Positions 16,112 to 23,990 of a DNA stretch of 64,000 nucleotides are shown here, in pieces (the first letter of the stretch is position 1; every line of letters starts with the position of its first letter). The notes under the pieces were generated by a model. That model was not told the DNA's origin. It made no database searches and worked only from the letters and a program-made list of their open reading frames with translations. The translations under genes and the position numbers were made by a program. The stretch comes from JACDAE01 sp963717195 (lineage in GTDB: Bacteria; Chloroflexota; Ktedonobacteria; Ktedonobacterales; Ktedonobacteraceae): contig CAVQVR010000021.1 in the NCBI GenBank assembly GCA_963717195.1, forward strand, positions 310,001 to 374,000, in the 5' to 3' direction.

Positions 16112-17713
16112 TCATGATGGAAGAAACTTACGCTGCAACGATGACCAGTCCGCCTGCGCACGTGCTACCGTCGTCTCATCGGGCACTCCACCTCCATAAC
16201 GCAACTCAGTATATGCTTCCGTCAGATCGCTCAACTCGGGTTCGCCTTGCGGAATGTCTTGCTGCAAGCGATCTTTGAATTCATAAGGCGTCTCTTCCCC
16301 TTTACGCCCATAACCACGATTGGCCGCCCAATGCAGCAAAGCCCGATAAATCGCACGAATACTGAGTACCGTTGCCTCTCCACCAATCTCTTCCTCGCGT
16401 GCCACCTCCTGCTTGCCAGAACGCCTGAAAAAGAAACGCAACCAGATCGCTAATAAAAATCCCTTCAGTTGTGTCAGAAAGAGATCCCACGACCAGATGC
16501 TCTCAGAGAGATCCTGCTGCTCCGTACGCACCAGCCTGACGCGCCTCCTGTTCAACAACACAAGAATTAAGCGCATCATGAATATTATAAAGAGAACAGG
16601 TAGTACAAATTTCAGCACAGGCACTATAATCACAGTCACCGGATCAGACCCCTGCACCTGAGAAATCCCTTTCGTAATTGATAATTTAATAATAGTTATT
16701 TTCGGTAATTGTGTCTTAATATGTATCAATGAAAACAACCAGAAAAGCGGATAGAGCAAAAATGTGATCCCATAAGCTATTATACTTATCAACCAGTCAT
16801 AGAATCTTCCTACAGGTTCCAGTCCCCGCTGCACATCTATCAGAAAAGCCGGGCTGGCAAAGATGCCTATTCCCAGAGTCAGCAAGAGGATAATCAGTCC
16901 AATAATGCTCATCATCATCAAGATTGCGCGTTCCTGTCCTGCAACGCTTCCCTGTAATCCTCCAGGAGAACTGCGCCGCAGAAATAGAGCTTTCGCCAGT
17001 GCATGTGCAATCAAAGCAAAAAAGAGAAAGAGTGGTACAATGCCGAACAGGATGAGTTCGTTGAAAGAGCTCGTTCCACTTGCGACATGTATAATAATGG
17101 CTACAATGATAATTCCCATTCCCAGGCGCAGGCTCCAAAAAACACTACTCGGCTCTATTGCTCTGCGTGCAAGACGAATACCACGCCAACAGAAATAGAT
17201 TGAGAGCACCAGTAGTAACAATACATAGTAGAAATTGCCATCAAACTGAAATAAATCGTTAAGTAATGCCAGCAACCAACGAGGATCAAAGAGCAGAAAT
17301 AACGATGCATAAATACTTGCCCACACCACTATCAACACCAATAAAGCCATTAGCAGAATAAACCACGATGAGCCGGAAACTCTCTTGCCTCCATTCTTCG
17401 CAGCCTGCTCCATAACAATCTCGCGTCGTTCCAGGAAAAGCATCAACCAGCAAGCGCTCACGATCAACACAAACGGTGCCCACAATGGTATCAAGGGCGT
17501 ACGACGTTGAAAGAGATTAACGCTCGCCAGTGCGATCAACACCGCATCTACCCAACACGTTTCCATCGCTGCAACCAGGTAAGGCAACAAACGCTCACCC
17601 CAACCAGGCGTCGCCGAAAGCATAGTCGTCTCCATGGCTAACCGATCCTGCCGGCGCCTTTCAGCAGCTCGGCTCGCCCGCGTATTTTCTTTTTGTTGAG
17701 GTGGTATATCCAT
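16112..17713 (-). CDS. Multi-pass membrane protein with C-terminal DUF4129 domain
   Basis: The protein has 533 residues. About ten hydrophobic helices fill residues 45-390, including LLMALLVLIVVWASIYASLFLL and IVPLFLFFALIAHALAKAL. The cytoplasmic tail has IRAIYRALLHWAANRGYGRKGEETPYEFKDRL...LSDLTEAYTELRYGG, the DUF4129 signature. In many bacteria DUF4129 proteins sit beside or are fused to transglutaminase-like proteins and accompany MoxR-DUF58 genes. Here those partners are 23 kb away (40926-43321), and no transglutaminase domain is seen in this protein. Start ATG 17713. Function unknown. Confidence 0.8.
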   Translation of the reverse strand: MDIPPQQKENTRASRAAERRRQDRLAMETTMLSATPGWGERLLPYLVAAMETCWVDAVLIALASVNLFQRRTPLIPLWAPFVLIVSACWLMLFLERREIVMEQAAKNGGKRVSGSSWFILLMALLVLIVVWASIYASLFLLFDPRWLLALLNDLFQFDGNFYYVLLLLVLSIYFCWRGIRLARRAIEPSSVFWSLRLGMGIIIVAIIIHVASGTSSFNELILFGIVPLFLFFALIAHALAKALFLRRSSPGGLQGSVAGQERAILMMMSIIGLIILLLTLGIGIFASPAFLIDVQRGLEPVGRFYDWLISIIAYGITFLLYPLFWLFSLIHIKTQLPKITIIKLSITKGISQVQGSDPVTVIIVPVLKFVLPVLFIIFMMRLILVLLNRRRVRLVRTEQQDLSESIWSWDLFLTQLKGFLLAIWLRFFFRRSGKQEVAREEEIGGEATVLSIRAIYRALLHWAANRGYGRKGEETPYEFKDRLQQDIPQGEPELSDLTEAYTELRYGGGVPDETTVARAQADWSSLQRKFLPS

Positions 17714-17883
17714 CCAGAAAATCCTTCTTGCACGGAACCGGTTATTGGTTCAATTGACATCTCGTATGCATAACACAGGCGTCATAAATACGGCTCCTAC
17801 CTCTGTGTCACTATAAATTGTATGTTGTCTGACATCCCTTGTCAATTTCACACTATATAATTGCTGAAATTTTATCTTTTTTC

Positions 17884-17897
17884 TGGAAACGTTTCTA
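17884..17897. promoter_or_regulatory. LacI-family operator-like site 1
   Basis: TGGAAACGTTTCTA is a near-perfect palindrome centred on CG, the hallmark of LacI/GalR operators. It lies 234 bases before the lacI-type gene, in a 417-base non-coding stretch (17714-18130) that otherwise holds only this site, the second operator and presumed promoters. Confidence 0.65.
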
Positions 17898-17994
17898 AAA
17901 AGATGGGGTTATCCACTCTCCTTCTGCCCTTTACACAGAACGCTAAAGTATGCTATGCTCATGATGTCACGAGGGTAATTTCTTTACACTGTTT

Positions 17995-18008
17995 TGGAAA
18001 CGCTTCCA
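17995..18008. promoter_or_regulatory. LacI-family operator-like site 2
   Basis: TGGAAACGCTTCCA is a palindrome with the central CG typical of LacI-family operators, 111 bases downstream of site 1. Two sites at this distance could support looping or simple autorepression of the regulator gene at 18131. Confidence 0.7.
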
Positions 18009-18130
18009 TTCTTTTACTGCCTTAGCATATCAAAATGCATGCAAAAACTGCTGAAGAGGCTAAACAGAAATAGGCTGGAGCAGATATAGTATCCTGGTAC
18101 ATTCATATGATAATTTTTTTATGAAGAGAT

Positions 18131-19144
18131 GTGGAGATGGAGTACACAATCCACGACGTTGCACGCATTGCAGGAGTCGGCATCGGCACCGTTTCACGTG
18201 TCCTCAACAATAATCCCAATGTCAAACCGACGACACGCCAGAAAGTGCTCTCAGTGATTGCTGAACTGAATTATAAGCCTGATCCTATTGCTCGCAGCAT
18301 GATCTCACGCCGCACCAATTCGATTGGCGTCATGATTCCATTTTTTACGCGCCCATTCCATATTGAGATACTTAGAAATATTGAAGCCTCTCTTTATCAT
18401 ACAGGCCATCAACTCGTACTCTACAATATCGAGACCAATGCTCAACGCGATATGTATTTCTCGGAACTGCCGATGCATCGCAGGGTTGATGGCCTGCTCA
18501 TCATCTCGCTACCAGTGGAGGAATCTGTGGCGCAGAGCTTCAAAAAGGCTGCTATCCCCACTGTACTGCTTGATACCTATAGTCCTCTCCTCACCTCCCT
18601 GGTTGTGAATAATGTTGAAGGTGCTTACCAAGCCGTTAAATATTTGATTCAGAAGGGGCACAGGCGCATCGGCTTCATTAATGGTCTCACAAATGAAGGC
18701 AATTTCAAATTCAACCAGGCGAATGACCGCTTGATTGGCTTTCATCGTGCTCTAGGAGAGGCCGGTATTATGTTTGACCCGGAATTGATGTTGACCAGCG
18801 AGTGGAACCGAGATGCTGCACGAACGGCTGCACTCCAATTACTTTCACATTCGCCTCGTCCTACGGCCATCTTTGCAGCCTCTGATGTGCAGGCAGCCGG
18901 GGTGCTGGAAGCTGCACGTTCTTTAGCTATGCGTGTACCTGAGGAACTCTCTCTTATCGGTTTCGATGGTATCGAGCTTTCGGAATTACTTGACTTCAGC
19001 ACTATTCAGCAACCCATCGAGGAAATGGGCACGCTGAGTATACAGAAACTTATAGAACACATTGATAATCCTGAAAAACCTCCGGAGTTGATTCGCTTAA
19101 ACACAACACTTGTAGAACGCCACACTACGGCCTTTTTATCGTAG
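18131..19144 (+). CDS. LacI-family transcriptional regulator
   Basis: This 337-residue regulator has the LacI HTH and hinge helix at its N-terminus (YTIHDVARIAGVGIGTVSRVLNNNPNVKPTTRQKVL) and a periplasmic-binding-protein-like sugar domain (NSIGVMIPFF, RVDGLLIIS, AIFAASDVQAAGVLEAA, LIGFDGIELSELL). It probably controls the sugar genes that follow. Three operator-like palindromes (17884, 17995 and 20153) bracket it and the kinase. The start is GTG 18131 or ATG 18137; neither has an ideal ribosome site. The inducer is unknown. Confidence 0.93.
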   Translation: MEMEYTIHDVARIAGVGIGTVSRVLNNNPNVKPTTRQKVLSVIAELNYKPDPIARSMISRRTNSIGVMIPFFTRPFHIEILRNIEASLYHTGHQLVLYNIETNAQRDMYFSELPMHRRVDGLLIISLPVEESVAQSFKKAAIPTVLLDTYSPLLTSLVVNNVEGAYQAVKYLIQKGHRRIGFINGLTNEGNFKFNQANDRLIGFHRALGEAGIMFDPELMLTSEWNRDAARTAALQLLSHSPRPTAIFAASDVQAAGVLEAARSLAMRVPEELSLIGFDGIELSELLDFSTIQQPIEEMGTLSIQKLIEHIDNPEKPPELIRLNTTLVERHTTAFLS

Positions 19145-19187
19145 GGTATGCTAATTTCAGTATCTCTTCTTACCCCATGGAGGTTCC

Positions 19188-20123
19188 TTGAAACAATTTG
19201 ATGTTCTGACAATTGGCGAAACGCTCGTTGACTGCATAGCGCAAGAAAAAGGCTCTCCTCTCAGCCAGATCACGCACTTTAAGGAGTACCTTGGCGGTTC
19301 ACCTGCCAATATCGCCTGCGCGGTCTCTCGCCTGGGTGGCCGCTCGGCTCTCATTTCTAAGGTGGGGAACGATTCAGCTGGTCAGATGTGCCTGGACGAA
19401 CTACGAAAAGCAAATGTAGATACTACCGCCGTCTCCGTCGAACCAACTTTACCTACCTCAAGAGCCTACGTTTCACGCACTGAAGGCACTCCCGAGTTTC
19501 GCATGGTTCGAGGTGCTGATATCACATTGCACTCCTCTGAATTGGATGTCAATATCGTCACACACGCCCGGCTCATTCATGCATCTACCTTTTCTCTTTC
19601 CGCTAATCCACTGCGCAGCACCGTTATCGAGGCTCTCACCTGCGCTCATCACGCAGGTACGCTGGTCTCACTCGATCCAAACTATCATCCTCAAGTCTGG
19701 CCTGACCACGAAGAGGCTCTTCACGTCCTACGAGAACTCTATCCTCTGGTCTCTCTTACCAAGCCCTCGCTCGATGACGCTATCCGGCTCTTTGGATCAG
19801 GATTGACACACGACGCCTATCTGGATAAATTCCTGGATATGGGCGTAGAACTCGTTGTTTTAACCAGTGGACCTGAGTACGTTCTTATCGGCGATCGCCA
19901 CGACTATCGCATCTATATCCCTGTCCCCCACACACAGGTTGCTGATGTAACTGGCGCAGGCGACTGGTTCTGGGCTGCCTTCCTCATGGCACACCTCGAC
20001 GGTCTCCCTCACCTGGAAGCCGCGCACTTCGCTACGCAGATCGCTGCCTACAAGATAGGGACCATTGGCCCTATCTCCACGCTGGTTGACCGCAAAACCC
20101 TCTACCCAAGTATTTACAACTGA
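19188..20123 (+). CDS. PfkB-family carbohydrate kinase (fructokinase-like)
   Basis: This 311-residue kinase phosphorylates a sugar with ATP. The N-terminal GGSPANIACAVSRLGG motif and the C-terminal DVTGAGDWFWAAF motif, with the anion hole and catalytic Asp in GAGD, are both intact. Fructokinases and 2-keto-3-deoxygluconate kinases share this shape, so specificity is uncertain. The start is TTG 19188, with GGAGG four bases upstream; no in-frame ATG lies nearby. It follows lacI by 43 bases and is probably co-transcribed with it. Confidence 0.88.
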   Translation: MKQFDVLTIGETLVDCIAQEKGSPLSQITHFKEYLGGSPANIACAVSRLGGRSALISKVGNDSAGQMCLDELRKANVDTTAVSVEPTLPTSRAYVSRTEGTPEFRMVRGADITLHSSELDVNIVTHARLIHASTFSLSANPLRSTVIEALTCAHHAGTLVSLDPNYHPQVWPDHEEALHVLRELYPLVSLTKPSLDDAIRLFGSGLTHDAYLDKFLDMGVELVVLTSGPEYVLIGDRHDYRIYIPVPHTQVADVTGAGDWFWAAFLMAHLDGLPHLEAAHFATQIAAYKIGTIGPISTLVDRKTLYPSIYN

Positions 20124-20152
20124 AAATTTTTATGGTATTGTTAAATCATAAA

Positions 20153-20168
20153 TTGGAAACGGTTCCAA
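20153..20168. promoter_or_regulatory. LacI-family operator-like site 3
   Basis: TTGGAAACGGTTCCAA is a 16-base palindrome with central CG, stronger than the two sites upstream of the regulator. It lies between the kinase and the transporter genes, so the same LacI protein probably governs sugar uptake. Confidence 0.75.
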
Positions 20169-20549
20169 AAAACCACAGCCTTTCTAGCGTTCTCCTTGTA
20201 GCTTCAGTTTTATAATGAGAGTTCTTCAGTCAGAGAAGCGTAATAATATCTACAACGATGAAGCACTACTAGAGCCGGACCTCTTCCGTTGCAGAAAGGA
20301 GTGATCTGAACTCATCAGTGAGTAGCCAGGAAACAATTTGAAACTTATAAGCGAGTATTCATCGTATTAATCCTGGAGTGCTTTCACTGTGAGATCACCC
20401 AACCAGATACGCTATCATTATCAGGGACGTTATGATGCACCACTTCTGAGGTATTTTCTCAGACATGGAAGTTCCAAAATAAACATGGTAACATGTAATT
20501 GTTCTCGATTGTATGTTCATTGGCAAACAGTCCAAAGGAGGACTAGCAC
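20169..20549. other. Long untranslated leader before the sugar-binding protein gene
   Basis: This 381-base stretch follows operator 3 and ends at the binding-protein start. I see no open gene, no tRNA-like or riboswitch core that I can name, and no clear sigma-70 promoter. A ribosome site AAAGGAGG lies at 20533-20540. It presumably holds the transporter promoter and 5' leader. Confidence 0.4.
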
Positions 20550-21887
20550 ATGATCCCTGAACACCCCGAAGCCCGCGAAACTCTTGATGAAATTATCAGT
20601 AAAATCCGTTCCGGGCGCCTCAGCCGTCGTAGTTTCCTTGAACGCGCTATTGCTATAGGTCTGAGCAGCACCGCAGCTGTGTCACTCCTTGAAGCCTGTG
20701 GCGGTACATCCAGTAGTGGTGGTCCCACGACTGTTGTCTGGCAGACTGAAAATGATACCTCGGGTGCCTATTCGGCAATTGTAGACACCTACAACAAGAC
20801 CAACAAGGATAATGTCCATGTTACCTGGCACAACGGCCCATCTGACACCTCTACCCTCATCACTTTGTATGATAATACGCTGCGAGCGCGAAGTGCATCT
20901 TTTGATGTGTTCAGCATAGACGTTGTCTGGCCAGCACAATTCTCCTCTAATGGTTGGACATTGGATCTCTCGAGCCGGTGGCCTGCCAGCGACCGCGCAA
21001 ACTATCTTCCAGGTCCAATTAAGTCCTGTACATACAATGGCGCGATCGTGGCTGCTCCGATGCGTACAGACCTGGGCGTCCTCTACTACCGCACAGACAT
21101 CGTTTCAACTCCCCCGACCACCTTCGCCGAACTGACGAGCATGGCTAAGAGCGCTCTATCCAAGACCAAGATCGGCTATGCATGGCAGGGAATACAGGGT
21201 GAGGCATTGGTGTGCGACTTTGTCGAGGTGCTGGCTGGTTATGGCGGCTCAGTACTTGATCCCAACAACTCGAAGAGTGTGACCGTCCACAGCGCGGAGA
21301 GTGTAGCGGCACTCACGGAGATGGTGAGCTGGGTCGGCACGATCTCGCCAATTGCTATCACTACGTATGCTGAGGAAGCCTGCCGCCAGGCCTTCCAGAA
21401 TGGCGACGCCGCCTTGATGCGAAACTGGCCTTACGCATACTCTCTGGGTAACGCCAGTGGTTCAAAGGTCGCTGGCAAGTTTGATATCCATTCCATCCCC
21501 TATGGTGGAAGCAATACCACTGGACATTCCTGTGTAGGTGGCTGGAATATGGCAATTAACGCATACTCCAAGAATCCAGATGCATCGTGGAGTTTTATGA
21601 AGTATGTGCTCGGCGCAGACGCACAGAAACTGTTGGCAACGAAAGGCTCATTTACGCCTGCCCTTAAGAGTGTCTATGACGATGCCGATGTGCGGAAGCA
21701 GCAGCCGCTCTTCACAAAATTGCAGCCAATCCTGCAAAATTCGCTGCCGCGCCCTGTGTCACCTGTCTACACCGATCTTTCGAATCTCATTCAGGTCAAT
21801 GTGCACCAGGCGCTCACCAAACAGGTCACTCCTGATGCAGCGCTCAGTGCTCTCCAATCTCAGCTGCAAACGCTCGTAAGCAAGTAA
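20550..21887 (+). CDS. ABC sugar transporter substrate-binding lipoprotein
   Basis: This 445-residue solute-binding protein catches a sugar outside the membrane and delivers it to the permeases encoded next. The N-terminus has a twin-arginine motif (SRRSFLER, Arg26-27) and a lipobox LLEAC with the lipidated Cys at 50, so it is probably exported by Tat and anchored as a lipoprotein. The body matches family 1 binding proteins (VVWQTENDTSGAYSAIVDTYNK, GVLYYRTDI, WNMAINAYSKNPDASWSFMKYV). Start ATG 20550 has AAAGGAGG upstream. The transport ATPase is not in the cluster and must be shared, as in MsmK-type systems. Confidence 0.92.
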   Translation: MIPEHPEARETLDEIISKIRSGRLSRRSFLERAIAIGLSSTAAVSLLEACGGTSSSGGPTTVVWQTENDTSGAYSAIVDTYNKTNKDNVHVTWHNGPSDTSTLITLYDNTLRARSASFDVFSIDVVWPAQFSSNGWTLDLSSRWPASDRANYLPGPIKSCTYNGAIVAAPMRTDLGVLYYRTDIVSTPPTTFAELTSMAKSALSKTKIGYAWQGIQGEALVCDFVEVLAGYGGSVLDPNNSKSVTVHSAESVAALTEMVSWVGTISPIAITTYAEEACRQAFQNGDAALMRNWPYAYSLGNASGSKVAGKFDIHSIPYGGSNTTGHSCVGGWNMAINAYSKNPDASWSFMKYVLGADAQKLLATKGSFTPALKSVYDDADVRKQQPLFTKLQPILQNSLPRPVSPVYTDLSNLIQVNVHQALTKQVTPDAALSALQSQLQTLVSK

Positions 21888-21918
21888 TGCCTCAGAGATT
21901 GGTCGCAGCTCAGTGAAG

Positions 21919-21952
21919 CCATGAGACAAGCTTTCGAAAGCTTGTCTCATGG
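21919..21952. promoter_or_regulatory. 34-base perfect palindrome between binding-protein and permease genes
   Basis: The sequence from CCATGAGACAAG to CTTGTCTCATGG is fully self-complementary (17 + 17). No T-tract follows, so it is not a standard terminator. Such hairpins after binding-protein genes often protect the upstream mRNA and lower permease expression; that role is inferred here. Confidence 0.6.
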
Positions 21953-22032
21953 CCCTGAATCCAAACGTGGGTCACTTGTTACTAGCTGTCATTTGGAAGT
22001 AGTACAAAGAATGAACGAAGAGGAAATGCATT

Positions 22033-22965
22033 ATGTCGACGACGATACGAGCAGATGCTCTACCCACCACTAAACCAACCCTGCGCGAGCGCTTAGATCT
22101 GGGCAGTGGACTATTCCCTTATTTTCTGGTACTCCCTACCATCATCATCATTGCGCTGGTAGCTGTTTATCCTATCATCAATTCAGTACGTCTCAGCCTT
22201 CTGAATAATCCATTAATTCCGTCTGGCTCGACGTTTGTTGGCTTAAACAACTATCTCCATGATATCGGTGATCCCGCATTCCGTAATTCAATTAGCGTAA
22301 CCCTCATCTTTAGCGTGGCGAGCGTCGCACTGGAGACCATCTTAGGCTTTGCCGTCGCTTTACTAATGAACCAGGTCTTTCCTGGTCGGGGGCTGATACG
22401 CACAGCCATTCTTATCCCCTTTGCATTTCCAACCGTTGTTTCTGCGCAAATCTGGACATTGATGTTGAACGCCCAAAACGGTGTACTGACATACCTATTC
22501 CAATCAGTGCATTTGTTGGCACAAGGAGATTCCTTGTTGCGGACGACGAATGGAGTGATAACTTCGGCGGTCTTGATCGATGTCTGGAAAACAACGCCAT
22601 TTATGGCGCTCCTGATCCTGGCCGGTCTGCAAGTCATTCCCAGTGAACTCTATGAGGCAGCAGGCGTGGATGGTAGCACTCGCTGGCAACAATTCTGGAC
22701 GATCACTTTTCCCTTGCTCAGGAGTGCGCTTTTAATTGCGCTCATGTTTCGTCTCCTGGATGCCTTGCGTGCATTTGACCTGTTTTATGTACTCACAGGC
22801 GGCGGTCGTGAGATACAGACAATGGCGCTTTACTCCTATGCCAATATGTTTGTGGGGACGACCTTCGACTTTGCTCCCGGAGTTGCTGCCGCTGTCATTC
22901 TCTTTCTCATCTGTGCCGTAGTTGGCATCGTGGTCGTATCAGTGAGCCGTATCAGCCAGAATTAG
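22033..22965 (+). CDS. ABC sugar transporter permease (MalF/UgpA type)
   Basis: This 310-residue permease has six transmembrane helices, beginning FLVLPTIIIIALVAVYPIINSVRLSL. The EAA loop that docks the ATPase is EAAGVDGSTRWQQFWTITFPLL. It pairs with the second permease 29 bases downstream. The start is ATG 22033, with GAGGAAA upstream. It is the first membrane subunit of the sugar importer fed by the Tat lipoprotein. Confidence 0.93.
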   Translation: MSTTIRADALPTTKPTLRERLDLGSGLFPYFLVLPTIIIIALVAVYPIINSVRLSLLNNPLIPSGSTFVGLNNYLHDIGDPAFRNSISVTLIFSVASVALETILGFAVALLMNQVFPGRGLIRTAILIPFAFPTVVSAQIWTLMLNAQNGVLTYLFQSVHLLAQGDSLLRTTNGVITSAVLIDVWKTTPFMALLILAGLQVIPSELYEAAGVDGSTRWQQFWTITFPLLRSALLIALMFRLLDALRAFDLFYVLTGGGREIQTMALYSYANMFVGTTFDFAPGVAAAVILFLICAVVGIVVVSVSRISQN

Positions 22966-22994
22966 CTACATCCAAGGGAAAGGGGAGATACCTC

Positions 22995-23897
22995 ATGGCA
23001 AAACAAGCGCTTGCAGTTCCTTCAGGGCAGACAAGGATAAATACAACAGCACCAACAAAAAGACGAGTAGACTGGGGAGGAATTGGCCGCTACATTGCTC
23101 TCGTCGTTGTGCTAATCATAGCCCTTGGCCCATTCTACTGGACGGCGATCACCTCGATAAAGGTTGATTCAGAGATCAACGCATCGCCACCCACGCTCTT
23201 GCCCCATTCGTTCACGACGAAAAACTATTCTCAGGCTTTCCTCAGCGTTCAGCCCGCTTTTGCGAAAGATCTGTTGAATAGTACCATTGTTGCGATTTTG
23301 ACGACCATCCTGGCTTTGATCTTCGGATCGATCTGCGCGTATGCGATCGCACGCCTGAAATTCAGGGGGAAAGCGGGCGTCCTGGCAATTATCCTTTCGG
23401 TCCAGATGTTTCCGCTCATTGCGCTCGTCGGGCCGCTCTTTGTATTTTTTACCAACACGATCCAGGTCTATAATACATACGTCGCACTGATCATCCCCTA
23501 CCTGGTCATTTCCTTGCCCGTGACGGTCTACTTCTTGACATCGTTTTTCCGTGATTTGCCTCCGGATCTTGAAGAGTCAGCCAGAATAGATGGATGCAGC
23601 CGCCTCGGGACCTTATGGCGCATCATCCTCCCACTGGCTGCGCCAGGCGTCTTTACCACTGCGATTCTTTCGTTCATTACGGTCTGGAATGACTTCCTTT
23701 TCGGTTTGACACTGACGGCAGATTCAACTGCCCAGACAGTGACAGTGGCTATTCCCCTCTTTAACGGAGAGCATCAGATTGCCTTTGGTGAGGTCAGCGC
23801 AGCCGCGATCATCGTGACAGTTCCGCTAGTGATTATGGTACTGTTCTTACAACGACGCATCGTCTCCGGCCTGACCGCCGGTGCCGTAAAGGGATAA
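22995..23897 (+). CDS. ABC sugar transporter permease (MalG/UgpE type)
   Basis: This 300-residue permease has six helices and the EAA loop EESARIDGCSRLGTLWRIILPLAAPG, typical of the MalG branch. ATG 22995 follows GGGGAG. Together with the permease at 22033 it forms the membrane channel of a carbohydrate ABC importer. It is the last gene of the run, followed by a 33-bp-stem palindrome. Confidence 0.93.
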   Translation: MAKQALAVPSGQTRINTTAPTKRRVDWGGIGRYIALVVVLIIALGPFYWTAITSIKVDSEINASPPTLLPHSFTTKNYSQAFLSVQPAFAKDLLNSTIVAILTTILALIFGSICAYAIARLKFRGKAGVLAIILSVQMFPLIALVGPLFVFFTNTIQVYNTYVALIIPYLVISLPVTVYFLTSFFRDLPPDLEESARIDGCSRLGTLWRIILPLAAPGVFTTAILSFITVWNDFLFGLTLTADSTAQTVTVAIPLFNGEHQIAFGEVSAAAIIVTVPLVIMVLFLQRRIVSGLTAGAVKG

Positions 23898-23913
23898 AAA
23901 TCCCTTTGTAAAC

Positions 23914-23985
23914 GTAGGGGCCCGATTTATCGCGCCCGGGTGAATCAACACCGATTCACCCGGGCGCGATAAATCGGGCCCCTAC
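23914..23985. repeat. GTAGGGGC palindrome with 33-bp perfect arms
   Basis: Arms 23914-23946 and 23953-23985 are perfect complements with a six-base loop. The outer end is GTAGGGGCCCGATTTATCGC. It sits exactly between the convergent permease (+) and beta-galactosidase (-) genes and may serve both as transcription end. It shares its core with the copy inside the MITE at 12491. Confidence 0.9.
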
Positions 23986-23990
23986 AACCC

